Numbered from the stretch's first letter, positions 46,036 through 55,806 are shown. The stretch: 64,000 nucleotides of DNA from Neotabrizicola shimadae (GCF_019623905.1 NZ_CP069370.1:4079001-4143000), one strand, 5' to 3'. Notes: a model not told the origin generated them from the letters alone. Numbers and translations: made by a program.

Positions 46036-47067
46036 ATGAAGACGAATCCCGGTCGCTTCTTCGAGGACTACCGCCTTGGAGAGACCATCCACCACGCCGT
46101 GCCCCGCACCATCTCGGGCGGGGAGCGGGCGCTGTATCACGCGCTTTATCCCGCGCGGCACGCGGTCTATTCCTCGGACGAATTCGCGCACGGTCTGGGC
46201 CTGTCGACGGCGCCCGTTGACGACCTGATGGCCTTCCACATTGTCTTCGGCAAGACGGTGCCCGATATCAGCCTGAACGCGATTGCCAACCTGGGCTACG
46301 CCGAAGGGCGCTGGATGCAGCCCGTGCATGTGGGCGACACGCTGCGCAGCGAATCGACGGTGATCGGGCTGAAGGAAAACTCGAACGGCAAGTCGGGCGT
46401 GGTCTATGTGCGGACCAAGGGCCTGAACCAGCGCGACGAGGTGGTGCTGGAATATGTCCGCTGGGTCATGGTGCGCAAGAACCGCCCCGATGCCCCTGCG
46501 CCCGGCGCCGCCGTGCCGCAACTGGCGCCGGTGGTGGTGCCAGAGGCCTTTGTGATTCCACGCCGCCTGCACTTCACGCGCTATGACTTCCAGCTGGCCG
46601 GCGAGCCGCACCGCCTGGGTGATTACGAGATCGGCGAGAAGATCGACCACGTCGATGGCGTGACCATCGAGGAGGCCGAACACATGATGGCCACGCGGCT
46701 GTGGCAGAACACGGCCAAGGTGCATTTCGATGCGACCTTCCGCGAGGACGGGCGGCGGCTGATCTACGGCGGCCATGTCATCAGCCTTGCGCGCGCGCTG
46801 TCGTTCAACGGGCTTGCCAATGCACAGATGATCGTGGCGCTGAATGCGGGCACCCATGCCAATCCCTGCTTTGCCGGCGACACGGTGCGCGCCTGGTCCG
46901 AGGTGCTGGACAAGTCCGAAACCTCGGCACCCGGCGTGGGTGCCCTGCGGCTGCGGCTGGTGGCGGTAAAGCACGGCGCGCCGCAGTTCGCGCTGAAAGG
47001 GGCAGATGGGAAGTACCTGCCCGAGGTGTTGCTGGACCTCGACTACTGGGCGCTGGTTCCGGTGTAA
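46036..47067 (+). CDS. mch: Mesaconyl-CoA hydratase
   Basis: A 343-residue double MaoC hot-dog protein that hydrates mesaconyl-CoA to methylmalyl-CoA in the ethylmalonyl-CoA pathway. MKTNPGRFFEDYRLGETI, LNAIANLGYAEGRWMQPV, KENSNGKSGVVYVRT and YGGHVISLARALSFNGLAN match the known enzyme and its exact length as I recall them. The start ATG follows GGAGAC. It works after ethylmalonyl-CoA mutase steps (not in this window) and with mcl2 upstream. Confidence 0.93.
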   Translation: MKTNPGRFFEDYRLGETIHHAVPRTISGGERALYHALYPARHAVYSSDEFAHGLGLSTAPVDDLMAFHIVFGKTVPDISLNAIANLGYAEGRWMQPVHVGDTLRSESTVIGLKENSNGKSGVVYVRTKGLNQRDEVVLEYVRWVMVRKNRPDAPAPGAAVPQLAPVVVPEAFVIPRRLHFTRYDFQLAGEPHRLGDYEIGEKIDHVDGVTIEEAEHMMATRLWQNTAKVHFDATFREDGRRLIYGGHVISLARALSFNGLANAQMIVALNAGTHANPCFAGDTVRAWSEVLDKSETSAPGVGALRLRLVAVKHGAPQFALKGADGKYLPEVLLDLDYWALVPV

Positions 47068-47146
47068 GGCGGTGGCCCGGGGCATGGACGGTGGCCGGCA
47101 AAATCCGTAGTTTCCCGCATACGATTGATTTCGAACGGAGTTCCCG

Positions 47147-47875
47147 ATGCGCGCCGCCCTGGCTGCCCTTGCCCTTGTTGCCGCGCCTGCCCTGGCGCAG
47201 GAGGCCGATCCGAAGGCCGATTTCGTTGCCGACAATCTGGTGGCGGTCTTCTATCACGAACTGGGTCATGCGCTGATCGACCAGTTGAACCTGCCCGTCC
47301 TGGGCAAGGAAGAGGATGCTGCCGATATCCTTTCCGTGCTGCTGGTGGACGAGGTCTGGGAGCCGGAGGCCGCGCAGGAAATCGTCGCGAACACAGCCTA
47401 CGCCTATGCGCTTAGCGCCGAGGAGGGGGAGGGAGACGATCCCATGTACTGGGATGTGCATGGACATGACATGCAAAGGTACTTCACGCATGTCTGCCTG
47501 TTCTATGGCGCAGACCCCGAGAACCGCGCCGACTTTGCAGCCAGCGCCAACCTGCCGGAAGAACGCGCGGCGACCTGCGCTGAAGAACGGGAACTGGCCG
47601 ATGAGAGCTGGTGGACGTACCTGCAGCCGTTGGCCGACCAGGCACCAGGCACGGCGATTTCGCTGGACGCCGCCGAGGACGAGTTCATTGCGGGCGTCAT
47701 CAGCGAGGAAATCGACACGCTGAACGAACGATTTGACCTGCCGCAGGAGATTACCGTCGACATCGAATCCTGCGGTGAGGTCAATGCCTACTATATCCCG
47801 GACGAGAGTCGCATCCTGATGTGCACCGAGTTCGCCGAATTTCTTTGGGAGAGGGCCCAAGCCGCCGATCTGTGA
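47147..47875 (+). CDS. DUF4344-type secreted metallopeptidase
   Basis: A 242-residue protein with a signal peptide (MRAALAALALVAAPALAQ) and an HELGHALID zinc-protease motif at about residues 38-46. Six cysteines in the mature part suggest disulfides. The DUF4344 family is predicted to be periplasmic peptidases, and the substrate is unknown. The start follows AACGGAGTTCCCG. Its stop codon (TGA 47873-47875) lies within the first GTGATCAC box of the sdhC control region. Confidence 0.85.
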   Translation: MRAALAALALVAAPALAQEADPKADFVADNLVAVFYHELGHALIDQLNLPVLGKEEDAADILSVLLVDEVWEPEAAQEIVANTAYAYALSAEEGEGDDPMYWDVHGHDMQRYFTHVCLFYGADPENRADFAASANLPEERAATCAEERELADESWWTYLQPLADQAPGTAISLDAAEDEFIAGVISEEIDTLNERFDLPQEITVDIESCGEVNAYYIPDESRILMCTEFAEFLWERAQAADL

Positions 47876-47900
47876 TCACGGTTCCGAAATATGTGATCAC
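47871..47900. promoter_or_regulatory. Paired GTGATCAC operator upstream of sdhC
   Basis: TGTGATCACGG at 47871 and ATGTGATCAC ending at 47900 have centres 21 bases apart, the same as upstream of sucC, and share GAAA in the spacer. The pair lies 147 bases before sdhC and overlaps the end of the DUF4344 gene. Confidence 0.65.
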
Positions 47901-47921
47901 GTAGTGGTTTTTGTCGCGTGA

Positions 47922-47933
47922 TTTAGCGCAATC
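47922..47933. promoter_or_regulatory. Weak LacI-type (CceR-like) candidate site upstream of sdhC
   Basis: TTTAGCGCAATC agrees with GTTAGCGCTAAC at nine of twelve positions. It is 31 bases (centre to centre) downstream of the second GTGATCAC box, against 22 at sucC. Confidence 0.3.
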
Positions 47934-48046
47934 ACCATGCACCTGCGGCAAGCGCGCGCGTGACACGGGCGCAAAACGCGGTATTGAAGCGGAAGAACAA
48001 GCGCGCCCCGGACGACAGGGGCAAGCCAGCGACGAAGGGAACCGAC

Positions 48047-48436
48047 ATGGCCGAAGCCAAGCGGGTCGAGCGACCCCTCTCTCCGCATCTGCAGATATAC
48101 CGTTGGCAGATTCCCATGCTGACCTCGATCCTGACGCGGATCACCGGTCATGCGCTCTATGCCGGGTTCTTCCTTGCGGTCTGGTGGCTGCTGGCCGCCG
48201 CGATCTCTCCCGAGTACTTCGACTTCGTGAACTGGCTGGCGACCAGTTGGATCGGCATCCTGATCTGGGTCGGTTCGGCCTGGGCGATGTGGTTCCACTA
48301 CCTCACCGGCCTGCGGCACCTGTACTACGATGCCGGCAAGGGGCTGGACGTGCCCACGGCGGAAAAGCTGGGCTGGGCCTGCCTGATCGGCTCGGTCGTG
48401 CTGACCGCGCTTACCGTTCTTCTGGTCGCGATGTGA
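48047..48436 (+). CDS. sdhC: Succinate dehydrogenase cytochrome b556 subunit
   Basis: A 129-residue membrane anchor with three helices. RPLSPHLQIYRWQIPMLTSILTRITG has the quinone-site Ser and Arg of SdhC. FHYLTGLRHLYYD carries the heme-ligand histidine. The ATG at 48047 follows GAAGGGA. It is the first gene of sdhCDA-lipoprotein-sdhB and is seven bases from sdhD. Confidence 0.95.
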   Translation: MAEAKRVERPLSPHLQIYRWQIPMLTSILTRITGHALYAGFFLAVWWLLAAAISPEYFDFVNWLATSWIGILIWVGSAWAMWFHYLTGLRHLYYDAGKGLDVPTAEKLGWACLIGSVVLTALTVLLVAM

Positions 48437-48443
48437 GGCTGCC

Positions 48444-48815
48444 ATGCGTTATCTGACTGACCGCAAGCGCGCCGAGGGCAAGGGTTCGGGCCATGCCGGG
48501 ACCGAAGACCACTGGTCCATGACCGTTTCGGCCGTTGGCCTGGCCTTCCTGGTGCCGGTGTGGATGTACATCTTCGGCAAGGCCCTTGGGCAGGACCACG
48601 CCACGGTGGTGGCCACCTTCGGGCGGCCCTTCCCGGCCATCGTGACCGGGCTTTTGCTGATCGTCGGGATGCGCCACTTTGCTGGCGGCGCCACCATGAT
48701 GATCGAGGATTACCTGCGCGGCACCGCGCGCAAGATGGCCATCATCGGCGTGGTCTGCCTGTCCTGGGCAACCGCCGCCGCCGGCATCTTCGCGCTGGTC
48801 AAGATCGCGCTCTGA
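48444..48815 (+). CDS. sdhD: Succinate dehydrogenase membrane anchor subunit
   Basis: A 123-residue three-helix protein. The MRHFAGGATMMIEDY segment of helix 2-3 carries the second heme histidine and the Asp-Tyr of the quinone site. N-terminal RKRAEGKGSGHAGTEDHWSM is soluble and cytoplasmic. With SdhC it anchors the flavo- and iron-sulfur subunits to the inner membrane. It follows sdhC by seven bases and precedes sdhA by nine. Confidence 0.93.
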   Translation: MRYLTDRKRAEGKGSGHAGTEDHWSMTVSAVGLAFLVPVWMYIFGKALGQDHATVVATFGRPFPAIVTGLLLIVGMRHFAGGATMMIEDYLRGTARKMAIIGVVCLSWATAAAGIFALVKIAL

Positions 48816-48824
48816 GGGATCACC

Positions 48825-50627
48825 ATGACTGCCTATCCGTATGAAGTGCATGACTATGACGTGGTTGTCGTTGGCGCCGGCGGGGCCGGCCTGCGTGCGA
48901 CGCTCGGCATGGCGGAACAGGGCCTGCGCACGGCCTGCGTGACCAAAGTCTTCCCGACCCGCAGCCACACGGTCGCGGCGCAGGGTGGCATCGCGGCCAG
49001 CCTGTCGAACATGGGGCCGGACCACTGGCAATGGCACATGTACGACACCGTGAAGGGGTCGGACTGGCTGGGTGACACCGACGCGATGGAATACCTCGCG
49101 CGCGAGGCGCCCAAGGCGGTGTACGAGCTGGAGCACTATGGCGTGCCGTTCAGCCGCACCGAAGAGGGCAAGATCTACCAGCGCCCCTTCGGCGGCCACA
49201 CCACCGAATTCGGTGAAGGCCCGCCCGTGCAGCGCACCTGCGCCGCCGCCGACCGCACCGGCCACGCCATCCTGCATACGCTCTACGGCCAGTCGCTGAA
49301 GCAGCAGGCGGAATTCTTCATCGAATACTTCGCGCTGGATCTGATCATCACCGACGGGCGCTGCACCGGCGTGGTGGCGTGGAAGCTGGATGACGGCACC
49401 ATGCATGTCTTCAATGCGAAGATGACGGTGCTGGCGACCGGAGGCTACGGCCGCGCCTATTTCTCGGCGACCTCGGCCCACACCTGCACCGGCGACGGCG
49501 GCGGCATGGTGGCCCGCGCCGGCCTGCCCCTGCAGGACATGGAGTTCGTGCAGTTCCACCCGACCGGCATCTATGGCTCGGGCTGCCTGATCACCGAAGG
49601 CGCGCGCGGCGAAGGCGGCTATCTGACCAACAGCGAGGGCGAACGGTTCATGGAGCGCTATGCGCCCCATTACAAGGACCTGGCGCCGCGCGACTATGTC
49701 AGCCGCTGCATGACGATCGAAATCCGCGAGGGCCGGGGTGTGGGCCCGAACAAGGACCACATCCACCTGAACCTGAGCCACCTGCCGCGCGAGTCGCTGG
49801 AACTGCGCCTGCCCGGCATCACGGAATCGGCCCGCATCTTCGCGGGCGTGGACCTGCACAAGGAACCGATCCCCGTGCTGCCGACCGTGCACTACAACAT
49901 GGGCGGCATTCCCACGAACTATTGGGGCGAAGTGCTGAACCCCACCGCCGACGATCCCGACCGCGTCTTCCCCGGCCTGATGGCCGTGGGCGAGGCGGGC
50001 TGCGCGTCGGTACATGGTGCGAACCGGCTGGGGTCGAACTCGCTGATCGACCTGGTGGTGTTTGGCCGTGCTGCGGCGATCCGCGCGGGCCAGATCGTGG
50101 ACCCGAAGGCGCTGCCGGCCCCGGTGAACAAGGCCGGGGTGGACAAGGCGCTGGACCGGTTCGACAGCCTGCGCAACGCCAACGGCGGCACGCCGACAGC
50201 CGACCTGCGGCTGGAGATGCAGCGCACCATGCAGGCCGACGCGGCGGTCTTCCGGACCGAGGCCACGCTGGCGGCGGGCGAGAAGAAGATGACCGAGATC
50301 GCGGCCAAGCTTGCCGACCTGAAGGTCACCGACCGCAGCCTTGTTTGGAACAGCGACCTGATGGAGACGCTGGAACTGACCAACCTGATGCCGAACGCGC
50401 TGGCCACGATCTACGGCGCCCATGCCCGCACCGAGAGCCGCGGGGCCCATGCGCACGAGGATCATCCGCAGCGCGACGATGCCAACTGGCGCAAGCATTC
50501 GCTGGCCTGGGTGGACGGCAACAAGGTGCGGCTCGACTATCGCCCCGTGCACACCGAGCCGCTGACCACCGAGGCCGAGGGCGGCATCGCGCTGAAGAAG
50601 ATCGCGCCGGCCGAACGCAAGTTCTGA
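48825..50627 (+). CDS. sdhA: Succinate dehydrogenase flavoprotein subunit
   Basis: A 600-residue FAD protein that oxidises succinate to fumarate. [20 protein letters not shown] is the FAD loop. [18 protein letters not shown] has the histidine that binds FAD covalently. [21 protein letters not shown] and the [11 protein letters not shown]-type segment ([15 protein letters not shown]) are substrate-site blocks. The C terminus has the usual [18 protein letters not shown]. It is ordered after sdhD. Confidence 0.98.
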   Translation: MTAYPYEVHDYDVVVVGAGGAGLRATLGMAEQGLRTACVTKVFPTRSHTVAAQGGIAASLSNMGPDHWQWHMYDTVKGSDWLGDTDAMEYLAREAPKAVYELEHYGVPFSRTEEGKIYQRPFGGHTTEFGEGPPVQRTCAAADRTGHAILHTLYGQSLKQQAEFFIEYFALDLIITDGRCTGVVAWKLDDGTMHVFNAKMTVLATGGYGRAYFSATSAHTCTGDGGGMVARAGLPLQDMEFVQFHPTGIYGSGCLITEGARGEGGYLTNSEGERFMERYAPHYKDLAPRDYVSRCMTIEIREGRGVGPNKDHIHLNLSHLPRESLELRLPGITESARIFAGVDLHKEPIPVLPTVHYNMGGIPTNYWGEVLNPTADDPDRVFPGLMAVGEAGCASVHGANRLGSNSLIDLVVFGRAAAIRAGQIVDPKALPAPVNKAGVDKALDRFDSLRNANGGTPTADLRLEMQRTMQADAAVFRTEATLAAGEKKMTEIAAKLADLKVTDRSLVWNSDLMETLELTNLMPNALATIYGAHARTESRGAHAHEDHPQRDDANWRKHSLAWVDGNKVRLDYRPVHTEPLTTEAEGGIALKKIAPAERKF

Positions 50628-50696
50628 GGAATGGCCTGGGTTGGGCAAGGCGGGTCGCGTCCGCCAGCGGTGGGCGCGAAGGACGGGACAGGACGG

Positions 50697-51029
50697 ATGA
50701 ACAGGCAAACGGGTCTTGCGATGCTTGCGGCGGTGGCTCTTTCGGGCTGCACCGCTCAGCAGGCGACCGACGCGGTCCTGCGCCAGACAGCGCAGACCGT
50801 GGTGACGCCGGTGCTCGATGACTTCATGTCCCCGGCCCAGGCCGCGACGGCCACGGATTGCGTGATGATCGCAGCCACCTCGCAGGATCTGCGGCTGTTG
50901 TCGCGCGATGTCGGCGTGATTGCCGGCACATCGACGGTTGACACCATCCTGTCCATCGCCGCCCGTCCTGCGGCCCGAGACTGCCTGGCACGTTCGGCCA
51001 TTCCGGCTCTGCCTGCGCCGGGCGCCTGA
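50697..51029 (+). CDS. Small lipoprotein between sdhA and sdhB
   Basis: A 110-residue protein with a lipobox (MLAAVALSGC; Cys about residue 20), so it should be lipid-anchored in the periplasm. The rest is Ala/Thr-rich with three further cysteines. AGGA precedes the ATG at 50697. A larger frame from 50631 lacks a signal. It splits sdhA from sdhB by about 130 bases on each side of it. No named family is recognised; a role in complex II assembly is only a guess by position. Confidence 0.7.
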   Translation: MNRQTGLAMLAAVALSGCTAQQATDAVLRQTAQTVVTPVLDDFMSPAQAATATDCVMIAATSQDLRLLSRDVGVIAGTSTVDTILSIAARPAARDCLARSAIPALPAPGA

Positions 51030-51157
51030 TGCGTGGTCAGGAGGGGCGCCGCCTCCCCTGGCTGCAAACCTTCACCTGCGACAGCATTTCGCAAGACCCG
51101 TCATGGCGAGCCTGAAATGCGTCTGCTATTCGAAGACAAAGTCCGGAGGTCCCTCGC

Positions 51158-51937
51158 ATGGTCCAGTTCACGCTTCCCAAGAATTCGAAGATCCGCACCG
51201 GCAAGACCTGGCCAAAGCCCGAAGGCGCCAAGAACGTCCGCAAGTTCCAGATCTATCGCTGGAACCCAGATGACGGCCAGAACCCACGGGTGGACACTTA
51301 CTTCCTGGACATGGACAAGTGCGGCCCGATGGTCCTGGACGCGCTGATCAAGATCAAGAACGAGATCGACCCGACGCTGACCTTCCGGCGGTCGTGCCGC
51401 GAGGGGATCTGCGGATCCTGCGCCATGAACATCGACGGGCTGAACACGCTGGCCTGCATCAAGGGTCTGGACGAGATCAAGGGCGACGTGCGGATCTATC
51501 CGCTGCCGCACATGGCGGTGGTGAAGGATCTGATCCCCGACCTGACCCATTTCTACGCCCAGCATGCCAGCATCATGCCCTGGCTGGAAACCAAGACGAA
51601 CCGCCCCGCCAAGGAATGGCGCCAGTCGATCGAGGACCGCGAAAAGCTGGACGGCCTGTATGAATGCGTGATGTGCGCGTCCTGCTCGACCTCTTGCCCC
51701 AGCTATTGGTGGAACTCTGACCGCTACCTTGGCCCGGCTGCCCTGCTGCACGCCTGGCGCTGGATCGTGGACAGTCGCGACGAGGCCACCGGCGAGCGTC
51801 TGGACATGCTGGAAGACCCGTTCAAGCTGTACCGCTGCCACACGATCATGAACTGCGCCGAGACCTGCCCGAAGGGGCTGAACCCGGCCAAGGCGATTGC
51901 CCAGATCAAGAAGATGATGGTCGAGCGGGTCGTCTGA
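51158..51937 (+). CDS. sdhB: Succinate dehydrogenase iron-sulfur subunit
   Basis: A 259-residue protein that carries electrons from SdhA to quinone. The [2Fe-2S] cysteines are in [22 protein letters not shown], written in part as CREGICGSC near residue 77. The [4Fe-4S] set is in [12 protein letters not shown] and the [3Fe-4S] set in [19 protein letters not shown] precedes the ATG. It ends nine bases from the convergent channel-like gene, without room for a terminator hairpin. Confidence 0.98.
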   Translation: MVQFTLPKNSKIRTGKTWPKPEGAKNVRKFQIYRWNPDDGQNPRVDTYFLDMDKCGPMVLDALIKIKNEIDPTLTFRRSCREGICGSCAMNIDGLNTLACIKGLDEIKGDVRIYPLPHMAVVKDLIPDLTHFYAQHASIMPWLETKTNRPAKEWRQSIEDREKLDGLYECVMCASCSTSCPSYWWNSDRYLGPAALLHAWRWIVDSRDEATGERLDMLEDPFKLYRCHTIMNCAETCPKGLNPAKAIAQIKKMMVERVV

Positions 51938-51946
51938 CCCGCCGCA

Positions 51947-52516
51947 TCAATCGGACTTGCCCTTGTCTGGCGGGCTGGGGCTGTTGCTGGCGGCCTTTGC
52001 CCGCTTCTTGCCGACATCGCGCTGGTGGCGGGCGGTTTCGGTGACGATGTAGACGAGAACCGAGCCCGTCCAGCTGAAGGTGAACAGCCCGGAGATCGCG
52101 ATGACCGGGCCGAGCAGGCGCCAGGCTTCCGGCAGCTTGATCGCGCTGGCGCCAAGCGTGGTGTAGGATTCCATCACGAAGTAATAGGCGTCGCGCATGT
52201 TGCCGAGGATGCCGAAGCCCAGGATCGGGACGGACCAGATCAGCGTTTCGATCATGTGTGTCGCGGTCAGGAGGGCGATGCCGACGGCTGTCAGCAGGCT
52301 GTAGCGCCATTCCGGGGTGTGGTCGCCCAGGCGGATGAGTTCCCGGTTGAAGGTGGCGTTCACGCGGGCCATGGCCCAGCCGTGAAAGGTGATGACCACG
52401 ATCAGCACCACCATGCCGAGGCCCAGTTCCTGGAACGTGCCGGGCGTGGCGTCCACGACATCGTGCACCCGGTCCAGCGCGGGCTCCAGCGTGATGGCGA
52501 TATCTTCGGTGGCCAT
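51947..52516 (-). CDS. Ion-channel (Ion_trans_2)-like membrane protein with altered filter
   Basis: A 189-residue protein with four hydrophobic segments and a charged Lys/Pro C-terminal tail. The last pair flanks YYFVMESYTTLGASAIKLP, which resembles a potassium-channel pore loop but reads TTLGAS instead of TVGYGD. Selectivity for K+ is therefore doubtful. The start follows AGGGCAAAGC. It is downstream of the Rrf2 regulator on the same strand, nine bases after its stop. Confidence 0.7.
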   Translation of the reverse strand: MATEDIAITLEPALDRVHDVVDATPGTFQELGLGMVVLIVVITFHGWAMARVNATFNRELIRLGDHTPEWRYSLLTAVGIALLTATHMIETLIWSVPILGFGILGNMRDAYYFVMESYTTLGASAIKLPEAWRLLGPVIAISGLFTFSWTGSVLVYIVTETARHQRDVGKKRAKAASNSPSPPDKGKSD

Positions 52517-52525
52517 GCTTTGCCC

Positions 52526-52978
52526 TCAGGCTCCGATCACCTGTTCGGCGACCTGGTCGGAGCGGAGCATGTCGGCGAGGGTGAGGCTCTCGATGATGAC
52601 GAGGTAGGACCAGAAGACCTCGGCGAAGACCCGGCGGATGCGGCAGGCGGCCTCGTCGGCGCAGTCCTCGCAGCGCTGGTAGGCGCGGCGGGAGAGGCAG
52701 GGAAGGGGCGCGATGGGGCCGTCGATCAGGCGCAGCATCTCGGAGATGGAGATTTCGGTGGGGGCCTTGACCAGGCTGTAGCCGCCCGAGCGGCCGCGGG
52801 TCGAGGCGATCACGCCGGCGTTGCGGATTTCCAGGAGGATGTGTTCCAGGAACCGCTTGGGGGTGCCGGAGCGGCGGGCGATTTCTTCGATGGTCAGGGG
52901 CTCGGGCCGCGGTTTCGCGGCCTCGTCGGCGAGGGCCAGAAGCGCCTTGAGGGCGTATTTCATCTTCTGCGTGATCAT
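52526..52978 (-). CDS. Rrf2-family transcriptional regulator with four cysteines
   Basis: A 150-residue winged-helix regulator. LTIEEIARRSGTPKRFLEHILLEIRNAG is the recognition unit and TRGRSGGYSL the wing. C-x8-C-x2-C-x5-C follows near residue 95-115, so an iron-sulfur cluster or a redox sensor is likely, as in IscR, NsrR and RirA relatives. The ligand cannot be told. It probably forms an operon with the channel-like gene. Repeat copy C lies 61 bases upstream of its start. Confidence 0.88.
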   Translation of the reverse strand: MITQKMKYALKALLALADEAAKPRPEPLTIEEIARRSGTPKRFLEHILLEIRNAGVIASTRGRSGGYSLVKAPTEISISEMLRLIDGPIAPLPCLSRRAYQRCEDCADEAACRIRRVFAEVFWSYLVIIESLTLADMLRSDQVAEQVIGA

Positions 52979-53038
52979 CGTCCGGGCAGAGTAGGGGCGC
53001 GGCGGGCGGGAATCAATGAGGCATGATCAGGGGCAGGC

Positions 53039-53120
53039 GTCCGAGCTCGGACGGGGATATGGCATGAGCAAAATCAATGGTTTGCTGTGGCGAATTAACT
53101 TGGACTTCATAATTGTCCGG
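53039..53120 (+). repeat. 82-bp intergenic repeat element, copy C
   Basis: It has GTCCGAGCTCGGAC at the left end, AATCAATGG around offset 34, and AATTAACTTGGACTT at offset 54, then a closing GTCCGG. The second TTAA of the CtrA-like box is TTCA here. It lies between the YciI gene (3' end, six bases away) and the start of the Rrf2 gene. Confidence 0.85.
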
Positions 53121-53125
53121 ACGCG

Positions 53126-53428
53126 TCACCCCAGCACGCGGCCGCCCAGGATGGCCGGGTTCCAGTAGCGGATCTCGATGCGGCCGCGCAGGCCGGCCTT
53201 CGTGGCCGGATCGCCGGCGATGATCGCCGCGGCCTCGGGCCGGGTGGCCACGTCGAGAATCAGCAGGCTGCCGGTCTTTGTCACCCCGTCGTCGGCCCGC
53301 AGGCTTCCGGCGGCGAGGATGAGCGGCGCGATGGATTGCTCATAGTCCCAATGCGCCGCCATCAGGGCCGCATCGGCGCGCAGCGCCGGGCCTTCTGCCG
53401 AATCTTCGGACAGGACCAGCCAGGCCAA
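53126..53428 (-). CDS. YciI-related small protein
   Basis: A 100-residue YCII-domain protein. It has a short ferredoxin-like fold with HWDYEQSIAPLILAAGSLRADDG, then SLLILDVATRPEAAAIIAGDPATKAGLRG and an ending IEIRYWNP. Function in the family is not firmly known. The start is a TTG at 53428, two bases after the stop of the basic small protein, which suggests coupled translation. Repeat copy C follows its stop within six bases. Confidence 0.75.
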   Translation of the reverse strand: MAWLVLSEDSAEGPALRADAALMAAHWDYEQSIAPLILAAGSLRADDGVTKTGSLLILDVATRPEAAAIIAGDPATKAGLRGRIEIRYWNPAILGGRVLG

Positions 53429-53430
53429 GG

Positions 53431-53559
53431 CTACTTCTTCTTCGTCGGGGCACCTTCAAGCGTGCCCTTGGAAAAGATCGCCTGCGCCGGGGCGGCGGCG
53501 GTCTTGTCCTTCTTCGGCTTCTTCTTTTCCTTGTTGCTGCGCAATTGGCCCTTGGCCAT
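53431..53559 (-). CDS. 42-residue Lys-rich protein
   Basis: The frame MAKGQLRSNKEKKKPKKDKT to GAPTKKK is strongly basic and hydrophilic. GAGGAGGA before the ATG at 53559 is a near-ideal ribosome site, which makes expression likely. Such small MAKGQxRSNKExKKPK proteins recur in proteobacteria as unnamed proteins. It is upstream of, and coupled with, the YciI gene. It may bind nucleic acid, which is only inferred from charge. Confidence 0.7.
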   Translation of the reverse strand: MAKGQLRSNKEKKKPKKDKTAAAPAQAIFSKGTLEGAPTKKK

Positions 53560-53682
53560 GGCGTCCTCCTCATGACGGGTGGTCGGGGACGGTCTCGGGC
53601 AAGAGGTGCCGGGCGGGGCCGCTGCTGAGACTGTGGGCGCGCACACGCGAAGGAGCAAGGGGAAACGGCACCCCGCCGCCGG

Positions 53683-55161
53683 TCAGGCGTAAAGCGTACC
53701 CCAGCGGTGGATGAGCTTGCCCTGAAGGGTGCGGGCGCGCTTCAGCCAGCCGGTCAGGCCGGCGGGCGCCTCGCGGTCCTCGATGGGCAGGGCTTCGCGC
53801 CGCGCCTCGTCGGCGGAGAAGATGGCGAAGACCATGACCCGGCCCGAGGGCGGTGCGATCACGCCGGCGAGGCCCGAGACGAAGTTCAGCGTGCCGGTCT
53901 TGGCCACCACGCGGATCGGGCTGGATTCGTCGGCCGCGCCCTTGGCATCGCGCATCTTCATATCGCGCAGCAGGCCGGGCAGAGCCGCGCCAGTGGGGGT
54001 CTGCATTCCGGCGGCAAGCCCGCGCGCCATGTCGAGCGCGGTGACGCGCGACCCGGTGCCCAGACCCGAATGATCGCCAAAGATCGAGGTCATGCCCAGC
54101 CGGGCGGCGGCCCAGCCCTGCATCTCGCGCGCGGAAAGGGCGAGGTCGGGCTGGCCCGAGGCGGTGAGGCCCACGGCTTCGGCGGTGATGTTGGTGGAGA
54201 ACTTCAGCATGTCCCGGAGCACGGTGGGCAGGTCGTCACTGCCATGCGTGACCAGAACCTGCCCGGCGGGGGACGGGCCGGACATGACCTGCGGCGCGGG
54301 CAGGTCGATGCCCTGCGCGGCAGCCAGGGTACGGAAGACCTCGCCCGCGTAAAGCGCGGGCTGGCGCACCGGCAGCCAGCGGCTTCCGCCCTTGCCAAGC
54401 GCCGCGCTGGCCACTGTCCAGATTTCTTCGGTGCCGTCCTGCTGATAGGTGAAGATCGGGTGTTCCCGCTTCACCACCGAGGCGCGGGCCATGCCGACCG
54501 GTGGAAGGAACCGTTCGCCCCGCGCATCCATCGACAACGCCCAGCCATCGGGCGCGCGCTTCCATTCCAGATTCACGCGGTTGAAGTTCAGGTTCATGCC
54601 GGAAAGGGCCGGGTTGTAGCCCACCTGAACCGGCTGGTCGGCGGCGATCTGCGGGATCGTGGGCAGCGCGCCGGCCCAGACCAGAAAGCGCCCGGTGGCC
54701 CCTGTGACGCCCGCGGCCTTCAAGGCCGCCGCCATGTCGCCCAGATCGTCGGTGTCGAGCGTGGGATCGCCGCCGCCCGCCAGCACCAGATCGCCCTGCA
54801 CCTGCCCCTGCAGCACCGGCCCGGTGGCAAGGATTTGCGTCTGGAAGCGATGCGCCGGCCCCAGCCTGTCCAGCGCGAAAAGCGTGGTGATCGCCTTCAG
54901 CACCGAAGCGGGGGGAACGACCTCGTTTGCCGAGAGGGATTCGATCACCTGGCCCGTGCCCGCATCCAGCACGACAAGGCCGGTGACGCCGCCCAGCTTT
55001 GCCTCGGCCACCAGGGCATCCGGCCCCGGCAGAACCGGCAGGGGCTTGCCGCCGCGCGGCACCGGACGGGGGGAGGTGACGGGCGCCTCGGCCCAGGCGG
55101 GCAGCGCCGCGCCGGCCAGAAGCCCGGCCATAAGCCCGCGCCGGGAGATCACCGCTGCCAC
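53683..55161 (-). CDS. dacB: D-alanyl-D-alanine carboxypeptidase/endopeptidase (PBP4 type)
   Basis: A 492-residue S13 penicillin-binding protein that trims peptidoglycan. A signal peptide (Tat-like: [19 protein letters not shown]) starts the protein. The serine active site is [10 protein letters not shown] (S-x-x-K, about residue 84), then FSTN (S-x-N) and AKTGTLN (KTG). A GTG at 55161 follows GAGGGGA. It overlaps the end of nadD by 13 bases, so the two are one unit. Confidence 0.92.
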   Translation of the reverse strand: MAAVISRRGLMAGLLAGAALPAWAEAPVTSPRPVPRGGKPLPVLPGPDALVAEAKLGGVTGLVVLDAGTGQVIESLSANEVVPPASVLKAITTLFALDRLGPAHRFQTQILATGPVLQGQVQGDLVLAGGGDPTLDTDDLGDMAAALKAAGVTGATGRFLVWAGALPTIPQIAADQPVQVGYNPALSGMNLNFNRVNLEWKRAPDGWALSMDARGERFLPPVGMARASVVKREHPIFTYQQDGTEEIWTVASAALGKGGSRWLPVRQPALYAGEVFRTLAAAQGIDLPAPQVMSGPSPAGQVLVTHGSDDLPTVLRDMLKFSTNITAEAVGLTASGQPDLALSAREMQGWAAARLGMTSIFGDHSGLGTGSRVTALDMARGLAAGMQTPTGAALPGLLRDMKMRDAKGAADESSPIRVVAKTGTLNFVSGLAGVIAPPSGRVMVFAIFSADEARREALPIEDREAPAGLTGWLKRARTLQGKLIHRWGTLYA

Positions 55162-55751
55162 TCCCCTCGCGCGCGGATCGCGCTGGACGAGGCCGGGTGC
55201 ATCGGCAGGTTCACGAAGGCCCAGGCCGGTGCACGGCGGAGACGGAGGCTTTCGCCGCGCTCGACCTCATGCGCGCGCATGGACCGGGCGGCCTTGGACA
55301 GGCGCGCGCGCGCGCCCCAGCCGGGCCGGGCCAGCACGCCGACCGGCACCATTTGCAGGATGTCGCGCCAGCGTTGCCAGCGGGTGAACTGCACCAGATT
55401 GTCTGCGCCCATGAGCCACACGAAATGCACGCCGGGATAGATCGCCTGAAGGCGTTCGAGAGTCGCGGCGGTATAACGTGTCCCGAGCCGCGCCTCCAGA
55501 TCGGTGACCTTCACGCGCGGATCACGCATGAGCGAGCGGGCCCGCGCCAGCCGTTCGGGCATCGGCGCCGGGCCGTTCACCTTGAGCGGGTTGCCGGGGC
55601 TGACCAGCCACCAGACCTGGTCCAGCCCCAGCCGCTTCAACGCCTCGCGGGTGATATGGACATGGCCGTCATGGGCCGGGTCGAAGGACCCGCCCAGAAG
55701 CCCGATCACCATGCCCCGGCTTGCCGGGGGAAAGCCCTGTCGTGGCGCCAT
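55149..55751 (-). CDS. nadD: Nicotinate-nucleotide adenylyltransferase
   Basis: A 200-residue enzyme that forms deamido-NAD from nicotinate mononucleotide and [21 protein letters not shown] holds the GSFDP and H-x-G-H nucleotide-transfer motifs (residues 16-33). [18 protein letters not shown] and SSSAIRAR at the end complete the family pattern. The gene diverges from the GNAT gene by about 55 bases. Its 3' end overlaps dacB. Confidence 0.94.
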   Translation of the reverse strand: MAPRQGFPPASRGMVIGLLGGSFDPAHDGHVHITREALKRLGLDQVWWLVSPGNPLKVNGPAPMPERLARARSLMRDPRVKVTDLEARLGTRYTAATLERLQAIYPGVHFVWLMGADNLVQFTRWQRWRDILQMVPVGVLARPGWGARARLSKAARSMRAHEVERGESLRLRRAPAWAFVNLPMHPASSSAIRARGEWQR

Positions 55752-55806
55752 CTGCCTGTTCCGTCATCGGCTTGCACGCCCACCCTTCTGGGTTCACCTT
55801 GCGGCC

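Noticed and set aside
48411-50708. A 765-codon minus-strand frame.
   Set aside because: It is an antisense shadow of sdhD and sdhA.
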